DNA of 64,000 nt from Lunularia cruciata (Eukaryota > Streptophyta > Marchantiopsida > Lunulariales > Lunulariaceae). Where the stretch lies: the NCBI GenBank assembly GCA_948567375.1, contig OX419760.1, forward strand, positions 14,880,001-14,944,000, given 5' to 3'. Both the position numbers and the translations under genes were made by a program. Each line of letters opens with the position of its first letter. Positions within the stretch are counted from its first letter, which is position 1. The notes under the pieces were generated by a model that searched no databases, had not been told where the DNA came from, and saw nothing but the letters and a program-made list of their open reading frames with translations. Below are positions 52,390 to 62,965 of this stretch, in pieces.

Positions 52390-52839
52390 GTGGTGGCAGC
52401 GAAACCTTCCCTCTATCGTCAAGTGTGTGTGACCCCGTCAAGCTTGGTCTCCTTTGACCCCAGAGATGCAAATCTCCCGTTACCTCCAGGACTTAGTCAA
52501 TCATTGCAGATGTACCTTTTGTCCTCGATGCAAATCTCCCGTTCTCTTCAGGACTTCGACCGTTGTCTTTTGACAGTACATTTAAACCTTGAGGAAACTG
52601 CACCAAGTTCTCGGCTTGTCCAATCTAGTGGACGCCCCTGTATGAAGTGTCGTTCAGTTCCATTTCTCCTAGTGTTATTCGTAATCTTCCACATCATTGT
52701 TTATCCCTTCATAAGGATGGGCCCCGCCTCTTCGGCCTCGTTGCGCACCATCCTCAAAGGGCACACCATTGGCAATAAGGTATCTCTTCAAGATGTAAGT
52801 ACGTGTGTAACAATCAAGAACACATTTTTAAGATGGTGA
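52390..52839 (+). other. Unassigned 149-codon open frame
   Basis: An open frame in balanced-composition DNA with a hydrophobic segment (FLLVLFVIFHIIVYPFI). A 63-bp spaced duplication (ATGCAAATCTCCCGTT at about 52466 and 52529) lies inside it. It resembles no family I know and has no supporting neighbour; it may be noncoding. Confidence 0.2.
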
Positions 52840-53409
52840 AGAAAGTGATGGAAATATTCTGTGTCTATGATTACGAAGGAATATCTTTTCTTGGGATCTC
52901 CGTTGTGAACAGACTGTGGACTTATGTTTTATTTTCTCTCACATCTATTTTACTTCGCCTTCCCCAATTTCGTTGACAAGCGCTTGATACAAACGCTACT
53001 CCTACACAACTCAGATAGTCAGATCTAGATACAAATGGATAGCATGTGTGCTTCTGCTCAGCTACAGCTACAGCAACAGTTCTGGGCCCAAATCTTCTGC
53101 AGTATATCGGAGACAGTTGCAGTGATCACGGTAGTATAAGTTGGGCTTCAGAAGGCCCCAATCTTTCACTTCCTAGTGCTATTCGCTTACAAGTTTCCCG
53201 CATCTGAAAGCGTTATGTCCGTTAATTCTGTTGGGAACGAATTTTGTGTTAATTACTGTCCATCCCGTCTCCACGCCGGCTCATTTGCAGGTTGCTAGTC
53301 TGATCTTCATGACATGGTGTGAGTGCACGCAACGAGACTAATCTCAGGTGCTCTTGAAAGAAATTGAGAATCTTATCACTAAGAAATGAAATCTTGGCCA
53401 TTAAGTTAG

Positions 53410-53552
53410 TGTATTGATTCAACTGATGGCATTTATACCGAAGCCATACTGGATGATTTGAAGACTAGCTTCTTACGGCCAACTAGCAATCCCCTCTTGT
53501 TAAGCTTCATGGATACAACTGGTGCAGTCTTGCCCATTTGTGACCCCAAGGT
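53410..53552 (+). other. Possible orphan exon
   Basis: An open stretch reading SFLRPTSNPLLLSFMDTTG then AVLPICDPK, followed by a GT donor-like site. It looks like coding sequence in composition, but no partner exons or start were found. Could be a gene remnant. Confidence 0.2.
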
Positions 53553-53654
53553 GAGATGACTTCCCTTCTCAATCCTCCAATCTTGGTTGCAGAGGCAGTG
53601 GCCGTAGTCATTCTATGTAATCTTGTCATCTTCACTCCAACAATAAAAGAAGAG

Positions 53655-53765
53655 AAAACTCCATTTGAGGTGGTTAGCCCCATTTTACCTATTTTGTCTC
53701 ACCCTTTACGACTTGATGGGTCTTCCCATCCTTCGTGTTTTCTACGCGGCCGCCCTTTTCTCTTA
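53655..53765. repeat. SINE-like dispersed repeat, copy 3
   Basis: Shares GCCCCATTTTACCTATTTTG, CTTGATGGGTCTTCCCATCC and TTTCTACGCGGCCGCCCTTT with the other copies. The core GATGGG...CCCATC can fold on itself. Confidence 0.65.
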
Positions 53766-53878
53766 TTGGATGTGATTCAGGAATGGTCAACGACTATACA
53801 AGCCAAACTGCCAGACCTCGTGGTGGATTTGTAAGAAAGTACAAGCAAATCCAGTCACCGATGTCGATGTCCAGGCTA

Positions 53879-53914
53879 AATTAGGACTTTGAACCCACGT
53901 TCAAAGTCCTAATT
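53879..53914. repeat. Perfect 16-bp hairpin
   Basis: AATTAGGACTTTGAAC, loop CCAC, then GTTCAAAGTCCTAATT, with no mismatch. It lies between SINE-like copies 3 and 4. Confidence 0.9.
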
Positions 53915-53959
53915 CTTCATTCTTTGTCCCAATTCTTCCTTCTTTGTAATTCTTCATTA

Positions 53960-54050
53960 TTTAATTCTTTGTCTCTCCCTTGTACGGCTTGATGGGGTCT
54001 TCCCATCCTGCGTGTTTTCTACGCGGTCGCCCTTTTTCTCTATCATTCAT
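53960..54050. repeat. SINE-like dispersed repeat, copy 4 (partial)
   Basis: Has GTCTCTCCCTTGTACGGCTT, GATGGGGTCTTCCCATC and TTTTCTACGCGGTCGCCCTT; lacks the upstream part of copies 1 and 2. Confidence 0.65.
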
Positions 54051-55074
54051 TCTTCGGGAGATAAAGAAGTACACATTGTTGGCAAATCTTCGGAAACGGA
54101 GGCTCAGCCACAAGTGCTGGACACGCGGAGGCTCTCAAGGACTCAAAGAGAAGTCTTTCCTCTCAAGTCTGTTGAGGGGAATTGAGGCCGGCTAAGCTTC
54201 ATGTCGTTGTCGTAACATCGAAATCCACAAATGAGAGGCACAGAACCACTCGTAATTTACTGTTCAAATGTAGTGCTACAGGGAAATTGCTCATCAAGCT
54301 GTCCTTATGCACTTCTATACCTGAATTTAGTAAAGGCGACCGCGTTGGATAATAAGAAGGATGGAACTTTAGTCGTCCGGTCAAATGTACGGAAGTTCGT
54401 ATTGAAGACGAACTATCGCAGCCTTTTGATGTCCCAGGCTTGAATCGTTGTAATGCCAATCCAGCAGTAGCCGGCCATGCCTCAAAGACAAGTCGGCAAA
54501 GTAGATGGTCAGACGATCATCTTCTAGTCTTCCATGTGTATATAGAATGCATGTTAATCTGTTCGAGCACCATCTCTCTCACCTCATCTCCTCATTCGTC
54601 TCTGAGCTCGGCCACCTCCTCAATCTCCTCCCGGAGTTCAGCTCAGAGTTTTGTAGTTCTTTTACCCACCTTCGCAGGTGCTATCTCCAACCAGCTTTCT
54701 GATCGTCTTATCTATCTTCCACATTCTTACACTCTTTGTGTCAGTAACCTAAGCTTAATCTACCAATTACACTTTGTTCGATTGTTGTCTATATCTTTCA
54801 AATTCACCAATTTGGAGTGAACCCAGTCGAGTAGTTTTAGCAGCTCACTATCCAGTTTTACGTGCAGATTTAGATATAGGTATTTTGTATAGGTGGGAGC
54901 TTAGCCTCAGCAGTGGCTCTATTCTCTCATTTGGAAACTGTTTGCACCGCCATCATATATATACTACGTCTTTCAATTCGATTAGAACAATCTTGGCTTA
55001 CTGTCTAGTGTTAAAAGCGTCTTCAAGTCTGTAGTTTTGTTCTCCTTTAGAGTTCGCTTCAAGTAATCCCGCGA

Positions 55075-55704
55075 ATGGCTGGGTCCCTCGTGGTCTCAAC
55101 TTGGCTCACCTCGCGCTCAGTGGAAGGCCAATCCTATCCATTGCTCGTGAGGTCTTCCGATGCCGTCCCGCAAGCTCATGGAATGTCGGCCTCCACGATC
55201 TGGTCTTCCGATCACAAGCTGAAGATACGGGGCCGGAGTACTTCGCCTTTGAGGTCTGTTTTAGTGAACTGCAGAGTGACCCATGCACTACTTGATAATG
55301 CGGAAAGTTATCCAAGTCTCTACGGCTTATTGGGGCTTGATCATGACGTAGCGCTTCCAGATATTAAAACCGCCTACCGGCAAATGGCTCGGCAATATCA
55401 TCCAGACGTGTGCCCCAAGGAGAAGGTTGAAGAGTGTACTCGCAAATTTTTGGAAGTCCAGGATGCATATGACACACTCTCTGATCCGGAGAGGCGAGCA
55501 GAGTACGACTTTGAGCTTTCATGCGGTCGCTCTGGTGGGAGTCCTGGATGGAGATTTCAAGATCATAGACAGAGCAGGAATTCAACAGATTCATGGAAGT
55601 CGAAGTGGGAGCAGCAGCTCGAGATCCTCGTAAAGAGAAATGAAACGGATCAACTTTCCCAGTCCTGGGGTGCACGGATGCGGAGGACATACAGTCAGAA
55701 ATGA
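55075..55704 (+). CDS. Chloroplast J20-type DnaJ co-chaperone
   Basis: Intronless 209-aa protein. The J domain spans about residues 80-146 (SLYGLLGLDHDVALPDIKTA, the catalytic HPD at 109-111, then QDAYDTLSDPERRAEYD). Residues 1 to about 65 are rich in Ser, Thr and Arg with few acids, as in a plastid transit peptide. The C-terminal WKSKWEQQLEIL...SWGARMRR block is what I recall from plant DnaJ 20 (J20/DJC26), a small plastid J protein that hands inactive deoxyxylulose 5-phosphate synthase to Hsp70 for repair or degradation. J proteins of this kind stimulate Hsp70 ATPase through HPD. The start is the first Met of the frame. Another small plastid J protein is the main alternative. Confidence 0.88.
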   Translation: MAGSLVVSTWLTSRSVEGQSYPLLVRSSDAVPQAHGMSASTIWSSDHKLKIRGRSTSPLRSVLVNCRVTHALLDNAESYPSLYGLLGLDHDVALPDIKTAYRQMARQYHPDVCPKEKVEECTRKFLEVQDAYDTLSDPERRAEYDFELSCGRSGGSPGWRFQDHRQSRNSTDSWKSKWEQQLEILVKRNETDQLSQSWGARMRRTYSQK

Positions 55705-58100
55705 AGTTCTTCCATGACTTCCCCTTTTAGCTTCACTTGATCTTCTCCTGGAGGTGATCACGGATTGTAATTATGATGGAGCTGATTCATGGGTGCAATT
55801 CTCCCTATTGTAACTTCAACCCCGACGAACCCATTCTTTGGCTGCGTCATCCAAGCAGCTTCTTGCAGCGGATCATTACATCCACTTCAAGACTCGTTTT
55901 GCTACACTTTTCCATCTTTTGGCTGCACCCTGCTGCTTCTCAATCGGATTGTATATACTCCACCACCGAGTTCAATTGCCAGCATCCGAGATGTTTTCTC
56001 TCATCCAATTTTGGGTCAGGCTCAGAGACTTTATTCAAGTTAGTTCATTCTCTCGAGTCTCACTAAGAGGCTTTCTTTGGGCACGATCTTTTTCGCTCCC
56101 ATCAGCTTTTAAGCTCCAACAAACTCCACTCCATCTCAGATCTTCGGGTTTCTCCACCGAAGATACTGCCAATCTCCATATTTTCGATTTCTGACGTGAC
56201 GAGTAGTAGAGTAGTTTAGTTGTGAGATACTCTTATCTACAACAGGTCATCCTACAGGATGATAATTAGTGCAGAATTAGGATAAGTTCGCAGTTAAATA
56301 TATCAGTAGATATAACATCTATAATCCCAGCCGTGTGGTTCTGATGGACTTGAACTATATCTGTAAATGTAGAAACATTGTTTTCACAAATAGGAAATAC
56401 TCGACGAGCATAGTGGCACCCGTCACGATTCTCTGATTATATGAGATGACACTGTCAAAATCTTTTAGGAATCTTGGTATTTTGAGCGTTTCTCAAATGA
56501 CTCTTCAAGTCTCGAGACTAATTGCGAATTTCAGTCGGTTATCATGGTCAACCAAAATGAGATGTGATTTAGAACAACAACAATTAAATAAATAAATAAA
56601 TAATTTGGATAATGCCGCCGCCATCAGATCTAGTTACTACCACAACTAAACCTAATCGGTATCTGAATAGAAATGGATGTAGACACCTAAGTATGAGGTC
56701 TGAATTTTGCAAGATTTCCTTCCAAAATAATCGGTTCTTGGAAGCCATTCTAATAGAGACCTTTTGACATGTCGGAGGATATAATAAGATAACTTACTCT
56801 ATAATCGAGTTAATTTTCTTTTGGTGTTAGTTTACTAACTCGATGGCAGCTGACAGAAAGATCTTCTCTCTTTGTGCACGAGAACCAGTCTTAGCATAGT
56901 ATACGTAAATATCCTATCCCCTTGTGCACGGGAACGAGTCTTAGCCTAGTATATGTAGATCGATATAGTCACCAGAACATACGATAACATATATGGATTC
57001 GTATATCCTGTATATACATCAAAATTACAAGATCTCATGTGTGCCAAAATGATTATATCTGTTACAAAGAGCCAAAATGCTAAATAGTACACCAATAGTA
57101 AAATGATGGAGAAAAAGAAAAGAATAAAAGCATCAAAAAGTGCAAGAGGGATAACGAACACATGGTCCGAAGAAGAAAGGTGAAAAAAAATAAATGCAAA
57201 AGGGGATAACGAGCAAGAGATCCAAGGAATAACCGTGAAAAACTGAGGCCAAAGGATACACGTGAAAAACGGAGGCCGAACTCCCTATTTGAAATAAGAG
57301 TAAACATGGTTACATGGATAGCATACATACAAAGTTCTCTCCTTTGTAGGGAACTTTGTGCCGCCTCTCAAAGGAGACCCATCGCCCTAGTGATGAATAT
57401 GCAAAAAAATCTCTATCTTCAAAGGTATCAAAGGACAGCCACAGACCGGAATAGTCCTCCTTCTACAATGATCGCTATAATTTCCACTTGAATGCAGATT
57501 CCTGCTAATGACTTTGCTCATAGAGGCTTCCTACTACCACATCAAACAAGGCATATTGTTTGTCTATGAATGTGTTTATGTTTACCCTCACCCGGACCAA
57601 GGAGGTGATCACAGCGTATCCAACCTCCACTCAATATGTACATAGGTACTATGGTATCTCAAATCTATGGTATGTCAATACTATAGTATCTCAAATGGTA
57701 TCATCACCTATGGTATGTTCCACCTATGGCACATTGTAAAATGTGTGTGCAATATGTGTCATGTGTAGATCCACAAGCACACTAGTCCAGTAGGCTTGGA
57801 AGTGCTAGATATGGTAAACCCAAATGCAAGCAAAATGCTATATTAAACTTCTCAAATGTGAAGCAAAAATCATCAATCAACAAGGAAGCCAAGTTCTAGA
57901 GTCTTTCCCTCTACAAGAGAGAATACTAACCCTATCATGTAAAAGTGTATCAATGAAGATGTTGATAAAAATGTGAGTACGTATATGCTCACTAAGATCT
58001 ACTTGAATCTTCCTAAAGTCTAGTGATACAAAATCAATAAATACAAAGAGTGGTGTGGGTGTAGAATCTAGTGGTAGATCACAAGCCAAACAAAGATATG
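55705..58100. other. 3' region of J20, then AT-rich DNA
   Basis: 55.7-56.2 kb is probably 3' UTR of the J20-like gene; overlapping short frames there are not convincing. Beyond that the DNA is AT-rich, with a 50-bp tandem duplication at 56871-56960. 57.5-58.1 kb is likely the downstream part of the LINE. Confidence 0.5.
56871..56960. repeat. 50-bp tandem duplication
   Basis: TTGTGCACGAGAACCAGTCT and TTGTGCACGGGAACGAGTCT start 50 bp apart, each followed by TAGCATAGTATA or TAGCCTAGTATA. Confidence 0.7.
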
Positions 58101-59270
58101 ACTAGAGATTATAAGTGCTTGAATCCACTATCATGATAGGTACAAACAAAACATTATAACCATGTTTTAAGAATCTATCTACTAGGAGAGTGTCTACTAG
58201 AGCCCATACTCCTAAGTAAGCTACTTGTGCAGTAGCCTCTTGCAATATAAAATTGCATCTTCCCGATGCTATAGTACAAGCTATATATAGTCTACACAAC
58301 TCATTTGATAGTTGTGGGAGAATACATGGCCTTAGTAGAGTAGAGAAATTTTGGTATAGAGTACTATCAAAAATACATAGATGGGATAGGAGTATATACA
58401 TGGGTGGATAAGTATGTGCCAAATAGGAGGCTTTAGGGACATGACACCTTGTCAAAATAGAATAGACCATCTATGTGTTCCTAAATTGAAAGAGTAAATG
58501 AACATGGGCTGCAATCTAAACCTATATGTTTGAGATAAATAAGCCACAAAAATCATTCCTAAGAGAGCCTAAAACCCTTAAACCTTTGATTAGGAATTGG
58601 AACTCTGATGGAAAGTCCAAGGGAGTGAAGATTGCATGTGGACTCCATACCTTGCATTTATAAGTTTGGACTCATAAATCTAAAGTCTTTGAGCAAAGTG
58701 TAAAAGCAAATAAGGCTTAAACTACATCCTTCAAAGGGCCTAAGATATGAGTATCATCTACAGTGATGGAAAGGAGCATGATAGAAAAACAACTACAACC
58801 TCCTACAAAGCTATGTAGTGAGCGGTGGCAAATATAAACCTCTTAGGAGATCTCTCTAGCATGTACTCCCAATAGACACTAATTGTGTTGAATTCATATG
58901 TAGTAGTATGGTGGCTATATAACAAATGTATCTTGATGCCATAGAAAGTGTGCATAAATAGGATCAAAGAGGAAATTTGATCCCTTGTTGAACAAAAGCA
59001 CAAAATAAAGTTGAAGGCATTTGAGATATTAACTTGGATAAGCACATAATTAGGATGGATGTTGAAGGAAACTAAAATGCAATAAACATCTTGCAACCAC
59101 TTGGAGTAGCAACAATAAATTGATGTGGAGACAAAAAAAGAAGATGAAAATGAGTATTGAAGTTGTAAACAAATAGTATGTGAGACTAAATATAGGAAAA
59201 TATCAATAAAAACCATAAGGAAAACACCAATATTTATTTTCAAAGAGCAAGAATACAAGATACACAAAAT
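58100..59270 (-). mobile_element. LINE reverse transcriptase, broken
   Basis: Minus strand. From about 59.27 to 58.80 kb the frame has QVNISNAFNF (the D.sNAFN block, first Asp read as N) and, near its end, FATAHYIAL, which matches FA.AH..AL after the GDPL turn. About 58.75-58.6 kb has VDDTHILGPLKDVV and CKVWSPHAIF, the catalytic DD block and the KC.VWSP motif. About 58.47-58.1 kb has YSILTRCHVPKASYLAHTYP and an ATAQVAYLGVWA-type tail. This order is that of plant non-LTR reverse transcriptases. The domain is split by several stops and frame changes and the GDPL turn itself is lost. The 5' end of the element was not identified. Confidence 0.75.
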
Positions 59271-60120
59271 AAAAGAGTAGCTCTAGGGGGCATTAGACCC
59301 AATGTGCTAACAAAATTAAAGACAAGGAAGAAGCTATAGTATGGCAAATCATATATATTGGGGTAGAGACAATCACATAGATGATAAAAGACAAATCCCA
59401 AAGGCTCACTCATTTAGAAAGGTGAGGAATGGAGTAAAGCATGAGCAAAGGAGGACTCTATAAGCTATAACTCGTCATTTAGATGATAATCATGAAAGAA
59501 ATAAAGAAGGTAATAAGTGGCCAATGGATGGAACGTCTATAAAGTAGATAAAGTATGAATGGAAAGGGGTGTTGGTCTTGAGGGTAATAATGATTGGACT
59601 ACATATCTATACTCACCTATTTGACCTTACATCAAAGAATGACATATGAGGATGCTCTAAAGGTAAAGGGTTAGATTATGTGGACTTATGATACTCTTAG
59701 TTGTTGCTTGGGTTTGTTGGTATATTCATCCTATAAGGTTGACCAATCCTTTGTAAAAATTGATGAATCTTAGAAGTGGTCTTTTGATGTCTTGGTGGAC
59801 CTCATGGGCCGAGAGAAGTAAAGTTTAGTGTGAGAAGAGTACAAATAAAATCCAAGTAGAGACATTTTTCTCCTAGTCATTCAATAAGATAGCTCATATT
59901 AGTATGAAGAGCAAAGAGCACACTAAGTAACATAAAGGAATAAGGATATTTGTATACGTAAGTGGAAGGAATGTCTAAATAGGGTCAAGAAAATATAACC
60001 ATGAGTATGAATTTGATGATGTTTGAATAAAGAGGATAGGAGTACAAAAGAGGGTCTAGGACAAATGAGATGTTACCTTAGTCCTCATCTATATACATCT
60101 AAATCTCCTTCAATATTGTG
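59271..60120. other. AT-rich DNA, probably decayed LINE or retroelement
   Basis: No gene or motif I can support. Position and composition suggest continuation of the LINE on one side and of the gag-like element on the other. Confidence 0.4.
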
Positions 60121-60358
60121 CTAAGCCAATCTTCATCCACAAATAATCCAAACAAGACTATGAGTGTCATTGATGAGGTGATGACTAATTAAGAATGCAA
60201 ATGAAAGAACTATATAGTTGAGAGAGGGGCTGTGGTATGCTAAGCCAATCTTCATCCACAAATAGTCCAAACAAGACTATGAGTGTCATTGATGAGGTGA
60301 TGACTCATTAAGGATGCGAGTGAAAGAACTATATAGTTGAGAGAGTGTTGTGGTAAAA
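60121..60358. repeat. 119-bp tandem duplication
   Basis: Two adjacent units start CTAAGCCAATCTTCATCCAC at 60121 and 60240. Both contain AACAAGACTATGAGTGTCAT and GAAAGAACTATATAGTTGAG and differ at only a few positions, so the duplication is fairly recent. Confidence 0.9.
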
Positions 60359-61295
60359 GAAAAGAGTATGACACAAGGTGTGGTATTCTCCAATACCACA
60401 ATCAATAATCACCTCTTTTCTCTATGGGTCCAATTCCACTGATGCTCCTCTAGGCTTTGGAGCATGTATTGTACTCTTAGTCATTATGGCAGAGGCATCT
60501 ACCTATGCTGCTCTACACATGAAATCCAAACTCCTCTAAGCTATAGCCATGTTAGCCAATCTCTGCTCCAACTGCTTAATGCGAGTAGCCATGGTTGTAT
60601 CAAAAGTAAGGGCAAGTACTTCATCCCTACTAGGTGTGGATCCTCTACCACCACCTCTACCACATCATCCTCCATGACCTGGAGCTCCTCTACCACCTAC
60701 CATAGCAGCCCTACCTACCACTACTATATAACTCCATGTGTAGGTCAAAGCATCGGTCACTAGTGTGACAAATTTGTGGCAATGCTCACATTGTCTCTGT
60801 GTTGGCTATGATGTACCAGAGGTATCAGGTCCACTGCCTTGAGTGCACTCTCTCATGTGGTGAGGTCCACCACATGTCCCAACAAGCAACACCACTACTC
60901 ATTGGTTGTTTCTGACCTAAAAATGAAGGTAAGGGTCTAGCAACACTAGGCCCTCCACTCGCTCCATAGGATTTGGGCTTTCCACCCTGTCCTTGAAAAC
61001 CAACATGACTTGGTGAACTCTATTGCACTCTGGAAGAAGTAACAATTGTAGATGGTTCTCCCTACCAAATCCACATGTCAACACTCTCTCCTCCACCATG
61101 TTGAGCTCAATATGCTCATCCAAACCAAAGACCACTACCAAAGTATGCAAAGTAGCCAATAATAATATAACATCACTAACTCTATATTGCAACTCCTTGT
61201 CCAGTATCCCATACCAAAAACGGATTGCTTGGGCCTCAATAACTCCTTGAGTAAAATAGATCAGCCATCTCATGCAAGTGTATGCCTTGCATAGG

Positions 61296-62051
61296 TGTAA
61301 TACTCCAAGGACAAGAGAACTCTTCAAGAGAGAAAATATATATTCACACTCAATCCTTTGATGCTCCAAAGGAGCACCTTCTCTTTATTATATAGCCAAA
61401 GAGGATCTCCTCCAAGGAAGCTCCACCATAGGATTAGGTGCATGGTGACCTATCAGCAAGCTCCACCCTTAGATTACTTGCTTAGATGGGTGACATGTTG
61501 ATCCTGGTCCCATCTAGTTGGTCAAATAGGCTTTGACCAGAGGGAATCTTTTAGGGAATCTTCTTATAAGAATCTCAAGATCATGTGGGTGAGGTACCAT
61601 TGGAAAGCTCTTGGTGAGAAAAATTGGGGGGAGGGAAGGCTGGCCTATCTTCTAATGGGGGTGGGGGGTGGGGGGTGGGGAGGGCCTATATATTTTTGAG
61701 GCCTAATTCATCCGTTTAGACCTCCAAAATTGCTTATGAAGTTTTCAAGCCTGTTTTGGCTTCTGCTCTATTAGTAGAAGTGCTCTTTTGGTGATACCTC
61801 TATCTGATCTACCTTCTATATCATGTGTAACATCTTGCCATATGTCACCACCCCAAGTTTCACCTTTAGATCATATGTCTAGCTATTGATTCTAAAGTTT
61901 CCAAGCATATTTTAGTTTTTGGCCTATTAGGAAAGTACTCTTTTGGTGATACCTCTATCTGATCTACGCAGTCCATCATGTATAACATCCTTCCACATGT
62001 TACAAAACCCAATTTCATCTCTAGATCATCTATCTAACTATTGGTATTACA
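61296..62051 (-). repeat. Solo LTR (family L), minus orientation, perfect TSD
   Basis: About 756 bp, TGTAAT...ATTACA read on the minus strand, flanked by ATAGG at 61291-61295 and 62052-62056. Homologous to the LTR at 1524-2109 but with an inner block of about 150 bp in two tandem copies (each with GATCAGATAGAGGTATCACC). It contains a G-rich tract on the plus strand at 61657-61684. No internal region adjoins it, hence solo. Confidence 0.85.
61657..61684 (+). other. G-quadruplex-type tract
   Basis: Five runs of three or more G (GGGGG, GGGGGG, GGGGGG, GGGG, GGG) separated by single T or A. It is inside the solo LTR; the corresponding place in the other family L LTRs is not G-rich. Confidence 0.85.
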
Positions 62052-62227
62052 ATAGGCTCTCTCTAGCCTTTTGTTGGAACTCTTACAAGCTCCTCAACTT
62101 GTCAATCCGCACTCTTTGGTAGTTCTACCTTAGATATTGGAGAAACTTTACCATGGGGTTAAACCTTGGTACTACACTACCTCCTATAATAGTACCTCCA
62201 CTCGTAGTAGCACCAACTCCAAGAGAT

Positions 62228-62965
62228 TGTAATACAAATAGCAAGACATATGATCTAGAGATGAAATTTGGTTTGGTAACATCTGGAAGGATGTTATACA
62301 TGATGGACTAAGTAGATTAGATAGAGATATCACCAAAAGATTTACTTCTACCAACATGCTAAAAAATGAAACATGCTTGGAAACTTTAAAATCAATAGCT
62401 ATGCATATGATCTAGAGGTGAAACTTGGGATGGTGACATATGAAAAGATGTTACACATGATGGAGAAAGTAGATCAGATAGAGGTATCACCAAAAGAGCA
62501 CTTCTAGTAATATGGCAAAAGCCAAAATAGGGCTGAAAACTTCAAAGGCAATTTTGGAGACCTAACAAATGAATTAGACCTAAAAAATATGCAAATCTCT
62601 CCTAGTAGAGGAAAGGTTGGCCTTCCCTCCCTCTAGGTTTGTCTCATCAAGAGCTTTCCAACAATACCTCACCCATGTGATTTGAGATTCCTACAAGAAG
62701 ATTCCCTAAAATATTCTCTCTGGTCAAAGCCTATTTGACCAACCAGATGGGACTAGGACCAACATGTCACCTATCCAAGTAAGTAATCTAAGGGTGGAGC
62801 TTGCTAACAAGTCACCTATCCATGTACCTAATCCTATGGTAGAGCTTCTTTGGAAGCAATCCTCTTTGGGTATATATTAAAGAGAAGATGCTCCTTTGGG
62901 CATCTAAGTTTGAGTGTGGAATTTGTGTTTTCTCTATTGTATTTCTCTATCATTGGAATATTAAA
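62228..62965 (+). repeat. Solo LTR (family L), plus orientation
   Basis: About 738 bp that starts TGTAAT and ends ATTAAA (family end ATTACA). Flanks GAGAT (62223-62227) and AAGAT (62966-62970) are a one-mismatch target duplication. It has the doubled inner block, like the other solo LTR. Confidence 0.8.

Larger units (their letters stand above)
48477..55074. other. Intergenic stretch, no assigned gene
   Basis: 48.5-50.3 kb has balanced composition and may be 3' UTR or a dead gene, but I recognise no exon. 50.3-52.1 kb is AT-rich with one short LINE piece. 52.1-53.6 kb is again balanced with unassigned exon-like frames. Then follow two SINE-like copies with a perfect hairpin between them (53.65-54.05 kb). 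54.1-55.07 kb is the upstream region of the J20-like gene; its short frames on both strands look spurious. Confidence 0.45.

Noticed and set aside
54199-54820. Overlapping frames of 86 and 126 codons upstream of J20
   Set aside because: Opposite strands, low complexity (Ser-rich) and no recognisable family; more likely upstream noncoding DNA.
55773-56194. Three overlapping frames after the J20 gene
   Set aside because: Mutually exclusive frames of similar length in the likely 3' UTR with no motif.
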